Positions 1 to 5,191 of a stretch of DNA of 5,340 nt are shown here, one piece after another (positions within the stretch are counted from its first letter, which is position 1; each line of letters begins with the position of its first letter). Made by a program: the position numbers and the translations under genes. Under the pieces are notes generated by a model that did no database searches, was not told where the DNA came from, and saw nothing but the letters and a program-made list of their open reading frames with translations. Origin of the DNA: Microbacteriaceae bacterium (GTDB taxonomy: Bacteria; Actinomycetota; Actinomycetes; Actinomycetales; Microbacteriaceae); contig RFQD01000102.1 in assembly GCA_009925875.1 (NCBI GenBank), forward strand, positions 1 through 5,340. The letters run 5' to 3'.

Positions 1-225
1 TTTGGCGCCAATTTTGAGTTGAGTGACGACCCGATGGCCGCGTGCTGGCAGTTGGCGGGCGTTCTTCCGGTTGGCGAGCTCGACCGCTATGACTTGCTGT
101 GCTCGCAATCGGCCGAAGAACTGATTGCGCAGACGCACGGCATTGTTGCCACCGCGGACGAGACGCTACGCGCCATGCTGGCGAGCGATCAGGGCGACAC
201 GCTCGGGCCGACGGAGTTTTCGTAA
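1..225 (+). CDS. C-terminal part of a LON peptidase substrate-binding domain protein (5' truncated by window edge)
   Basis: The reading frame is open from base 1 to a TAA at 223-225 and gives about 74 residues, so this is the 3' end of a gene beginning outside the window. The visible pattern is an acidic 'SDDP' turn, then a W-x-L-A-x-x-x-P helix (CWQLAGVLPVG), then 'LDRYDLL' and a helix with regularly spaced leucines. This matches the C-terminal helical bundle of stand-alone actinobacterial proteins with a Lon N-terminal-like (LON_substr_bdg) domain. These proteins lack the ATPase and protease domains of Lon, and their role is poorly defined, possibly substrate or peptide binding. A TTG at 19 could be read as a start, but the family-like sequence continues upstream of it, so I treat it as internal. 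The assignment is from recall of the family pattern; the diagnostic N-terminal beta domain lies outside the window. Confidence 0.6.
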   Translation, partial: FGANFELSDDPMAACWQLAGVLPVGELDRYDLLCSQSAEELIAQTHGIVATADETLRAMLASDQGDTLGPTEFS

Positions 226-382
226 TTCGAGGGGGCAGTTTCCGCAATCGCCGTCGCGAATATGTCACTGGGCATCGACATGGCCGGTCACGTTAGTATC
301 GTCCCGTGCGGTTTTCAAGGCGTGGGTGCGAAAAACCGGTGAGGGTTTCCCAGTACCAAGAACCAATGACTGCCGTCGGCGC

Positions 383-1738
383 ATGACAAACGTTCTCGTC
401 ATAACCGGAGACACAATCGGGCCTCGAATGGCAGGGCCGGCTATTCGCGCTTGGAAGATGGCTGAACTGCTATCGGCAGATAACAACGTCGCGCTAATGA
501 CGACCACCACACTTGAGCCAATTGACGCGCCGTTTGAGCTGCAACGCGTCAGGCCAGGAGAAGATGCCAAGTTTGCCCGGCTTCACGATTGGGCGCACGT
601 CGTGGTCTTTCAAGGCCACGCCATGGACCAATTTGCTGCGCTACGCAATTCCTCCAAAATCCTCGTCGCTGACATCTATGACCCCATGCACTTAGAAATG
701 CTCGAGCAAGGGCGCGAACTTGGGCAAGCGACGTGGAAACTCCGCGTCAGCACCGCGACGAGAGTGCTCAATGATCAACTCGCCCGGGCCGATTTTTTCC
801 TCTGCGCCTCGGAGCGACAGCGGCTGTTCTACCTTGGGCAGTTGACCACTCTCGGGCGAGTCAATCCTGCGACATATGCCGCCGATCCTCATCTCGAGCG
901 ACTCATTTCCGTCGCACCCTTCGGGCTCGACGACTCACAGCCCACGCACACTCGTGACGTCGTCAAGGGCGTGCGGGAGGGAATCCGCAAAACGGACAAG
1001 TTGATAATCTGGGGTGGCGGCCTTTACAACTGGTTTGACCCACTCACACTTATTCGTGCCGTGGCACAGTTGTCAGTTCGCCACAGCAACGTTCGACTGC
1101 TATTCATGGGAACGAAGCACCCCGTTGTCGACGAAATGGGAATCGTGACCCACTCCCTTCGCCTCGCGCAAGAACTTGGAGTGCTCAACAAGTCGGTGTT
1201 CTTTAACGAGTCATGGGTCCAATTCTCTGATCGCCAGAACTGGCTACTCGAAGCCGACGCAGGTGTTAGCACGCACATGTCCCACGTCGAAACGACATTC
1301 GCTTTTCGCACGAGAATCCTCGACTACTTGTGGACCGGCCTGCCAATGGTTGTCACAGAAGGGGACAGCTTTGCCGAACTCGTTGAGACTCAGAACCTTG
1401 GGATTGTCGTTCCACCGCAGAATGTCGATGCGCTCGAACACGCACTAGAGCGTGTGCTTTTCGACAAGAAATTTGTTGCTGTCGCGCGCGCCAACGTACA
1501 GCGCGTCCGTGCCGAGTTTTTTTGGGACAGAGCCCTTTCGCCTCTTATCTCGTTCGTCAAAGACCCCCGGCACGCCGCTGACTACATGATCGACCGCCCC
1601 GCGCTTTCGCAAGACGGAAAGTATCGCAAGCCCTATGGTCTGACGCACAGCGCGCGAATGTTCTGGCACTACCTCCGGTCTGAAGGGCCGGATCGGGTAG
1701 CTAAACGCATCATGTCTCGCCTGAGGAAAACGCGATAG
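383..1738 (+). CDS. GT4-like glycosyltransferase (cell-surface glycan biosynthesis)
   Basis: Complete protein of 451 residues with a GT-B fold, probably cytoplasmic or membrane-peripheral, transferring a sugar from a nucleotide donor to a growing glycan; donor and acceptor cannot be read. The N-terminal Rossmann half starts with VLVITGDTIGPRMAGPAIRA (residues 4-23), the GPR-MAGPAIR loop typical of the family. IYDPMHLE follows near residue 98 and FFLCASERQR at 138-147. The C-terminal half opens with WGGGLYNWFDP (210-220), followed by KHP and a segment from E303 (ETTFAFRTRILDYLWTGLP) that lies where GT4 enzymes carry the EX7E nucleotide-sugar motif; a second Glu at +8 is absent here. The tail is basic (RLRKTR). 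The frame stays open back to 125, but family similarity begins exactly at the ATG at 383, so that start is chosen. No strong Shine-Dalgarno precedes it; a six-codon ORF (366-386) overlaps it by ATGA. It converges on the flippase gene. Confidence 0.88.
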   Translation: MTNVLVITGDTIGPRMAGPAIRAWKMAELLSADNNVALMTTTTLEPIDAPFELQRVRPGEDAKFARLHDWAHVVVFQGHAMDQFAALRNSSKILVADIYDPMHLEMLEQGRELGQATWKLRVSTATRVLNDQLARADFFLCASERQRLFYLGQLTTLGRVNPATYAADPHLERLISVAPFGLDDSQPTHTRDVVKGVREGIRKTDKLIIWGGGLYNWFDPLTLIRAVAQLSVRHSNVRLLFMGTKHPVVDEMGIVTHSLRLAQELGVLNKSVFFNESWVQFSDRQNWLLEADAGVSTHMSHVETTFAFRTRILDYLWTGLPMVVTEGDSFAELVETQNLGIVVPPQNVDALEHALERVLFDKKFVAVARANVQRVRAEFFWDRALSPLISFVKDPRHAADYMIDRPALSQDGKYRKPYGLTHSARMFWHYLRSEGPDRVAKRIMSRLRKTR

Positions 1739-1789
1739 CGCCGATGTTGAGGTGAGGTCGTGCGTTGCCGCGTCGCCCCCATCCCGCAC

Positions 1790-3025
1790 TTACTTCTCGC
1801 GTGCCGAGCGCCTCCGCAACAGCGTCAAAGACACGCTTTGGGCGATCACAGAAACGAATTCTCCGATGGCAAGGCCCCACGCTCCACCCGCCGCCCCGAA
1901 CGCGGCAGACAGAAAGATAATGGCGGGAACGCCGACGCACGCGGCGAGGAGGACACTGATAAGAAACGCTCGATTACCGCCCATGCCGACAAGTGTGACG
2001 CGGCCCAACGTTGTGCCGAGTGCGATCGCGATTGTTGCGACACCAAGGCCAAGCGCGGTCATTTCGTCGATAGCCACTCCAGCTCCAAAAAGCAATCCCG
2101 AAAGCCAGGGGCCGAGCAACGCGAAGGTCGCACATCCAATCAAGCCCAGCCCTAAGTGCAATGCGAATGAGACACGAGCACGCCGACCAAATTCTTGTGG
2201 TCCGTTTTCGACAACCCACCCTTGAAGAGCATTTCCCAAGGCGGATACCGAGTATTGACCCATGCGGTAGAGCTTGTCGCCAGAGACATAGGACGCTGCT
2301 TGCGAGGTAGTCGCCGATGCCCCCACAAAAGTAACCGAAAGCGAGTTGTACAAACCTGCCGAAACCTCGGTCGCGGTGGCCGCACGGTTCGTCCGAAGCA
2401 CATGTGCGATGTCTTCCCACCGTGAGTCCGCCCAAAAACCCGATCGCAGGGTTTGTCGCGCATACGAGCCCACACCAATCACGATGGCCAGGATGAGAAG
2501 AACGGGGTACCACAGGACTGAACCGCCTATGAGGACTAGTGCCCCGGACGCGAGCGTGGCGGCGATTCGCGGAAAAATTTCAAAAATCGCAATTGATCCG
2601 GCATTTCCCAAGCCAATCATGTACCACGCGGACGAGAGGCCGGTGAGGGTCATCGCGGTCGCCATAAGTGCGGCTTCGGCTCTATGCAGAGGCGGTGCAA
2701 TCGCGAGGGAGAGTGCAACTGCCACGACGGTACTCGGAACCCACAGAAAGATTCTGGCGCGAAGGCTGATAGCGAGTAGTAGAGGCCGGCTGTCTTGCGA
2801 GGATATCGCCACCATTCGAGGCCCAACGGTGTTGTAGCCGAGAGAGACGATGAGCGCAAGAAAACCGCCGATCGACTGACCAACAGCGAACGCGACCCAG
2901 GCGTCTGCTCCGGCCACTCGAGCCAGCACCGGAAGGAAGAGCAACGGCGTCACAAGTGAAAGGAAAGGAAGCCCGGCAAAGCCGATCAATCGCTTCACGA
3001 AGGCGCCGCGCGACGAGCGGCTCAC
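1790..3025 (-). CDS. MOP-superfamily flippase, Wzx/polysaccharide-biosynthesis type
   Basis: Complete integral membrane protein of 411 residues, a usual length for Wzx/MurJ-like flippases. I count about 12 hydrophobic helices, roughly at 12-36, 44-64, 87-107, 114-137, 145-168, 170-187, 218-235, 243-260, 284-312, 322-340, 352-375 and 378-402. A polar basic loop around 190-215 separates the two six-helix halves. The first helix contains LPFLSLVTPLLFLPVLAR, like the opening of the Polysacc_synt family, and a DKLYRMGQYS segment after the second half begins is also family-like. The inferred role is flipping an undecaprenyl-linked glycan unit across the membrane, with the convergent glycosyltransferase (51 nt from its stop) as a likely partner. 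The start is a GTG; no better start lies upstream before an in-frame TAG, and no clear ribosome site is seen. The protein ends in a basic tail (LLRRRSAREK), expected to be cytoplasmic. The exact substrate is unknown. Confidence 0.85.
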   Translation of the reverse strand: MSRSSRGAFVKRLIGFAGLPFLSLVTPLLFLPVLARVAGADAWVAFAVGQSIGGFLALIVSLGYNTVGPRMVAISSQDSRPLLLAISLRARIFLWVPSTVVAVALSLAIAPPLHRAEAALMATAMTLTGLSSAWYMIGLGNAGSIAIFEIFPRIAATLASGALVLIGGSVLWYPVLLILAIVIGVGSYARQTLRSGFWADSRWEDIAHVLRTNRAATATEVSAGLYNSLSVTFVGASATTSQAASYVSGDKLYRMGQYSVSALGNALQGWVVENGPQEFGRRARVSFALHLGLGLIGCATFALLGPWLSGLLFGAGVAIDEMTALGLGVATIAIALGTTLGRVTLVGMGGNRAFLISVLLAACVGVPAIIFLSAAFGAAGGAWGLAIGEFVSVIAQSVSLTLLRRRSAREK

Positions 3026-3091
3026 GTGGCCCGAGACCGCGGAGAGACTTGCTGGAGCATTTCCCTACGGTATCAATCGCACGGATGATTT

Positions 3092-3505
3092 TTACTGAGG
3101 CAACAAGAGTCCAATTCCGACACCGATCGCAGAGATGCTGAAAATCACGGCGCCTATCGATATCAGTTTCACGAGTGGGCCAGCAGGGCCGTCTGCAGTT
3201 TTTGGTGCTCCACCAAAGAAGCCAGCTGAAATGAGGATGGGAGACACCAGTAGTCCAATTCGGAACGTCCAGGTAAGCCAATCGTCGAAGTTCGAGTAGT
3301 CGAGAACAATCTGCCCAATGATGCTGAGGGTGACAAGGACTCCGGCATGGGCGTGACCGGCTCTGAAGTAGTCCTTTTGAACGGGCGTGATGTTCTCGGT
3401 GCCAACTTTTCTCTTCAGTACAGAGAGAAGAAAATAACCACCGTAGGCAATCGTCGGTAGGGCAATAAATCCAATTGCCACCATCCATCGCGCTGCATCG
3501 CTCAT
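3092..3505 (-). CDS. small four-helix membrane protein of unknown function, TetR-associated
   Basis: 137 residues with four predicted membrane helices at about 7-29, 54-68, 75-97 and 113-135. Between helices 1 and 2 is a conserved-looking YFRAGHAHAGVLVTL stretch (residues 46-60) with His51 and His53 at the membrane edge. GHAHAG is reminiscent of heme or metal ligation in oxidase-like membrane proteins, but no cofactor can be claimed. I recall similar small hypothetical proteins in Actinobacteria, with no established function. Start choice is firm: the ATG is preceded by AAAGGA with 6-nt spacing. The gene is divergent from the TetR regulator at 3631, and the 125-nt region between them holds several operator-like palindromes, so repression by that regulator is likely. 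It ends 66 nt before the flippase start and could be followed by it in one transcript; no terminator is evident between them. Confidence 0.8.
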   Translation of the reverse strand: MSDAARWMVAIGFIALPTIAYGGYFLLSVLKRKVGTENITPVQKDYFRAGHAHAGVLVTLSIIGQIVLDYSNFDDWLTWTFRIGLLVSPILISAGFFGGAPKTADGPAGPLVKLISIGAVIFSISAIGVGIGLLLPQ

Positions 3506-3511
3506 TTTCCG

Positions 3512-3517
3512 TCCTTT
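3512..3517 (-). promoter_or_regulatory. ribosome binding site of the small membrane protein
   Basis: On the minus strand AAAGGA lies 6 nt before the ATG at 3505. It is among the clearest Shine-Dalgarno sequences in the window and fixes this start. Confidence 0.7.
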
Positions 3518-3548
3518 CGCAGATTTTCTCGATCACGACTATTTGCTC

Positions 3549-3561
3549 CACAAACTTTGTG
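3549..3561. promoter_or_regulatory. 13-bp perfect palindrome in the divergent intergenic region
   Basis: CACAAA-C-TTTGTG is a perfect 6+1+6 inverted repeat. It lies 44-56 nt upstream of the membrane-protein start and about 15 nt from the 3577-3595 operator-like site. Its half-site differs from those of the two 19-bp sites, so it may bind another protein or be part of the promoter. The TTCACA that overlaps its edge on the minus strand resembles a -35 hexamer, but no good -10 follows at the right spacing. Confidence 0.4.
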
Positions 3562-3576
3562 AAGCATCACGAAATG

Positions 3577-3595
3577 ATGTTTATGTTGTAAACAT
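3577..3595. promoter_or_regulatory. operator-like inverted repeat O1 (probable TetR site)
   Basis: ATGTTTA-TGTTG-TAAACAT is a perfect 7-bp inverted repeat with a 5-bp spacer. That size and symmetry suit a TetR-family dimer. It lies 35-53 nt upstream of the regulator's ATG and just upstream of a TATGCT hexamer (3601-3606), where bound repressor would block RNA polymerase in the regulator direction. It is also within reach of the divergent gene's promoter. It shares 14 of 19 positions with the 3605-3623 site, supporting binding by one protein. Confidence 0.65.
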
Positions 3596-3600
3596 TGTCC

Positions 3601-3606
3601 TATGCT
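3601..3606 (+). promoter_or_regulatory. possible -10 element of the TetR gene
   Basis: TATGCT matches TATAAT at four positions and would give a leader of about 18 nt before the ATG at 3631. A 17-bp spacer places the -35 at TGTTTA inside operator O1, a poor match to TTGACA. The call rests mainly on position between the two operator-like repeats. Confidence 0.3.
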
Positions 3607-3623
3607 GTTTGCATTGTCAACAT
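3605..3623. promoter_or_regulatory. operator-like inverted repeat O2 (second probable TetR site)
   Basis: CTGTTTGCATTGTCAACAT is an imperfect inverted repeat with symmetric TGTT..CA-N-TG..AACA. It aligns without gaps with O1 at 14 of 19 positions, and the two centres are 28 bp apart. It ends 7 nt before the regulator's ATG, covering the likely transcription start. Two related sites at this spacing suggest two regulator dimers. Confidence 0.5.
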
Positions 3624-3630
3624 CGAAAAC

Positions 3631-4215
3631 ATGAAGAAGACTCCGTATCATCACGGCGACCTTGAGCAGGCTCTACTCGAAGTCGGTCTGAGCGAAGCGC
3701 GTGCTTCGGGGGCTCGGAATCTCGGGGTCACCTACCTGGCCAAACAGGTCAACGTGACGCCAATGGCCGTCTATCGGCACTTTCCCAACGGCGAAAGCCT
3801 GAAGGTTTCCATCTCTCAGCTGGCGCGGGAAGAACTCGCGAAAAGAATGCAGGTCGCCGTCGCACGAGAAGCTGATGTCAAGCGCCGCTTTCAAGCGACC
3901 GGGCGCGCCTACATCGAGTTTGGACTCGATGAGCCGGGTCTTTTTGCCGTTGCATTTCTTGATTGTGACGCTACCCCTCGCCGCTACGACGACCCGTCGG
4001 CATGGGACATCTTCCAAGGCGCAATTCTTGACCTGGCCGAAGCCGGCTACATCGAGCTAGTAGACGTTCAAGCTGTCACCTCAATGGCCTGGGCCGTCGT
4101 GCACGGTTTCGTCGTGCTCGCTGGGAGCAACACCACCTATTTGAGTGACACGACTAGCGCGCAAATCGATGACCTGATCGAAAGAACATGGCGAGGCATC
4201 ACGGCTCCTCTTTGA
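3631..4215 (+). CDS. TetR/AcrR-family transcriptional regulator with WHG-type C-terminal domain
   Basis: 194 residues, a usual TetR length. The N-terminus carries TPYHHGDLEQALLE (residues 4-17), the PYHHGDL opening typical of TetR proteins with a WHG (TetR_C_13-type) ligand domain. The helix-turn-helix follows at about 33-51 (VTYLAKQVNVTPMAVYRHF), with the MAVYRHF recognition helix intact. The C-terminal domain includes AWAVVHGFVVL (153-163), the WHG-like segment, which would form the ligand pocket and dimer interface. An upstream in-frame TTG at 3595 is possible but would put coding sequence over both operator-like repeats, and TetR similarity begins only at MKKTPYHHGD, so ATG 3631 is preferred. 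Its ribosome site is weak. It is divergent from the small membrane protein and very probably represses it and itself; the inducer is unknown. Confidence 0.9.
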   Translation: MKKTPYHHGDLEQALLEVGLSEARASGARNLGVTYLAKQVNVTPMAVYRHFPNGESLKVSISQLAREELAKRMQVAVAREADVKRRFQATGRAYIEFGLDEPGLFAVAFLDCDATPRRYDDPSAWDIFQGAILDLAEAGYIELVDVQAVTSMAWAVVHGFVVLAGSNTTYLSDTTSAQIDDLIERTWRGITAPL

Positions 4216-4334
4216 GAGGTCTCGGTCTCGTCGGCGCACTACGTTGAGAATCGAAACCTGAAATCTCGATGCTGGTGAGGAATAATCTCAGAAAATCATG
4301 GCTCATCGGTCCAGAGCACATGGGCGAGCTTGGG

Positions 4335-4339
4335 AAGGA
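4335..4339 (+). promoter_or_regulatory. ribosome binding site favouring a TTG start at 4346
   Basis: AAGGA, within GGGAAGGAAG, lies 6 nt before TTG at 4346. The alternative in-frame ATG at 4298 has no comparable sequence at proper spacing (its nearest purine run, GAGG, is about 17 nt away). This favours the shorter protein. Confidence 0.5.
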
Positions 4340-4345
4340 AGTCCT

Positions 4346-4567
4346 TTGAGTCGGTTCAGTGACACGCTGTCAGGAGGTACGAGGACCTCCCTCGGCGAAG
4401 CAGACGACGTCATTCGCCAATTACTCGAGGATGATTCGAAGCTCAACGAGATTTACGAACTTTTCTTGGACGAAGACCACGTCGTTGCGATGAGAGCGAG
4501 CTACGTTGCAATGCGAGTGGCTGAGCAGAATCCTGACACGGTTAAGCCGTTTGCGAGCTACCTCTAA
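4346..4567 (+). CDS. short HEAT-like protein, probably the N-terminal remnant of a longer family
   Basis: 73 residues from TTG 4346, or 89 if the ATG at 4298 is used. The order of elements is GGTRTSLGEADDVIRQLL (residues 10-27), then NEIYELFLDEDHVVAMRASY (34-53), then a helix ending NPDTVKPFASYL. This closely follows, from recall, the beginning of an uncharacterised HEAT-like family with the pattern GG-R-S-G, ELF--LF--D-VVRMR-A, P---PY---LL. Members I recall continue with further helical repeats, whereas this copy stops at TAA directly after 'FASYL'. Reading past the stop adds only 11 residues before a TAG and shows no family-like sequence. It may therefore be a decayed gene or a naturally minimal version. 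The function is unknown; such helical repeats usually bind proteins or nucleic acid. It starts 130 nt after the TetR gene and converges on the DUF4190 gene. Confidence 0.6.
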   Translation: MSRFSDTLSGGTRTSLGEADDVIRQLLEDDSKLNEIYELFLDEDHVVAMRASYVAMRVAEQNPDTVKPFASYL

Positions 4568-4614
4568 AAAAACCTCGAGCTCCATACGCTACAGCTGGGC
4601 TAGTAGAGCCCGAG
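4566..4614 (-). terminator. probable Rho-independent terminator of the DUF4190 gene
   Basis: On the minus strand CTCGGGCTC (4614-4606) can pair with GAGCTCGAG (4582-4574), giving a 9-bp stem with one G-U pair and a 23-nt loop. It is followed by G and seven Ts (4572-4566). The left arm sits just upstream of the DUF4190 stop codon. A smaller competing hairpin, GGGCT-AGTAG-AGCCC (4597-4611), overlaps it. The T-run is also the A-run that supplies the TAA stop of the convergent short gene. The long loop lowers confidence. Confidence 0.5.
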
Positions 4615-4935
4615 TAATCCTCTGAACAACGGCGCGAGCGTGACAGCCCACAATACGATCACGAGGTACCCGAGGGCGGTGCCAGCGATTGCGATAGCGC
4701 GACCCTTTTTGCCCGTGGCCTTGATCTGCGTCAGGGCACTGTGACCAAGAATGATCCCGACGATGTTGCCGAAGCCGAACACCCCGAAAATAAAGAGAAG
4801 AGTTCCAGTGGTGGAGATCGAGTTTCCAGAAAAAGGGACGATCGACCAGTATGCGAGACCCGCAAGGGACGTGATCAGCGACCAAATAGCCAGTCTGCTG
4901 GTCCGGGTTACCGGTACTGGGGTGACGGATGACAT
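4600..4935 (-). CDS. DUF4190-domain small membrane protein
   Basis: 111 residues with three hydrophobic helices at about 15-35, 43-64 and 80-102. Between helices 2 and 3 is GIILGHSALTQIKATGKKGR (residues 60-79), the diagnostic GH-AL-QIK-TG---GR loop of DUF4190, followed by AIAGTALGYL. DUF4190 proteins are small bacterial membrane proteins, common in Actinobacteria, with no established function. The first ~14 residues are polar (T/V/P) and shorter than the proline-rich tails often seen in the family. The ATG at 4935 has a good ribosome site 7 nt upstream. The gene converges on the short HEAT-like gene, with 32 nt between the two stops, and probably ends at the terminator described at 4566-4614. 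It seems to be monocistronic. Confidence 0.85.
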   Translation of the reverse strand: MSSVTPVPVTRTSRLAIWSLITSLAGLAYWSIVPFSGNSISTTGTLLFIFGVFGFGNIVGIILGHSALTQIKATGKKGRAIAIAGTALGYLVIVLWAVTLAPLFRGLLGLY

Positions 4936-4942
4936 GGTGTAG

Positions 4943-4949
4943 TCCCCTC
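4943..4949 (-). promoter_or_regulatory. ribosome binding site of the DUF4190 gene
   Basis: On the minus strand GAGGGGA lies 7 nt before the ATG at 4935, a strong Shine-Dalgarno match that fixes this start. Confidence 0.65.
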
Positions 4950-4984
4950 ATGAAAACGACGGAGGCAGGCGGTGCACCCAGCAT

Positions 4985-5003
4985 CTACAACCAATGTATG
5001 TAG
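4985..5003. promoter_or_regulatory. inverted repeat upstream of the DUF4190 gene
   Basis: CTACA-N9-TGTAG, with a nested TACA-ACCAA-TGTA, lies 50-68 nt upstream of the DUF4190 start. On the minus strand it contains TACATA, a possible -10 hexamer, about 17 nt downstream of TTCTTG, a weak -35. It is plausible as an operator or promoter element; the evidence is only symmetry and position. Confidence 0.3.
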
Positions 5004-5027
5004 AACGGTCATCCCGACGCAAGAAGA

Positions 5028-5039
5028 GAACAGTCGTTC
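5028..5039. promoter_or_regulatory. LexA/SOS-box-like site
   Basis: GAAC-AGTC-GTTC matches the invariant core GAAC-N4-GTTC of the Gram-positive and actinobacterial LexA box. The flanks extend the symmetry (A/T) but do not give the CGAAC/GTTCG preferred in the full consensus. It lies 93-104 nt upstream of the DUF4190 start, rather far for direct promoter overlap unless the 5' leader is long. Confidence 0.3.
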
Positions 5040-5161
5040 TTGAATGGCGTGCCAACATCGTGAAGCGGAGAATGGGGGGTCCCCGGCGCGACGCTGCCGC
5101 TTCGCAGTCGCCGTGGGCCCAGTACCCAGGATTCGGATTCACATCGTCAGTGCATGCTATT

Positions 5162-5191
5162 TGAAAAAACCCTGATCAGGAGCGTTTTTCA
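5162..5191. repeat. A-tract / palindrome / T-tract element
   Basis: TGAAAAAAC and GTTTTTCA form an outer inverted repeat with one bulged A. Inside lies the perfect 10-bp palindrome CCTGATCAGG (5171-5180). As RNA the core stem is weak (three G-C/A-U pairs and a GATC loop) but the A/U arms extend it, so a weak bidirectional terminator is possible. As DNA it could be a protein-binding site. No adjacent gene end explains it. Confidence 0.4.

Noticed and set aside
125..382. N-terminal extension of the glycosyltransferase frame back to 125
   Set aside because: The first 86 residues are Arg-rich with no domain likeness, overlap the LON-domain gene, and the family-like sequence starts at the ATG at 383.
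1752..2225. Plus-strand frames opposite the flippase
   Set aside because: Antisense shadow of the flippase gene, rich in Pro, Ala and Arg, with no recognisable motif.
2682..3551. Long minus-strand frame (289 codons) overlapping the flippase and the small membrane protein
   Set aside because: It is a shadow in another frame of two well-supported membrane proteins; its composition (many Arg, Cys, Trp) is not protein-like.
3595..3630. Earlier TTG start for the TetR regulator
   Set aside because: The 12 extra residues have no family counterpart and the segment is occupied by operator-like repeats; ATG 3631 begins directly before the PYHHGDL motif.
4250..4270. ATCGA-N11-TCGAT repeat as a terminator of the TetR gene
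   Set aside because: The stem is only 5 bp, AT-containing, with no following T-run.
4948..5142. Minus-strand 64-codon frame upstream of the DUF4190 gene
   Set aside because: No ribosome site before its GTG, implausible composition, and it covers the expected promoter region and ribosome site of the DUF4190 gene.
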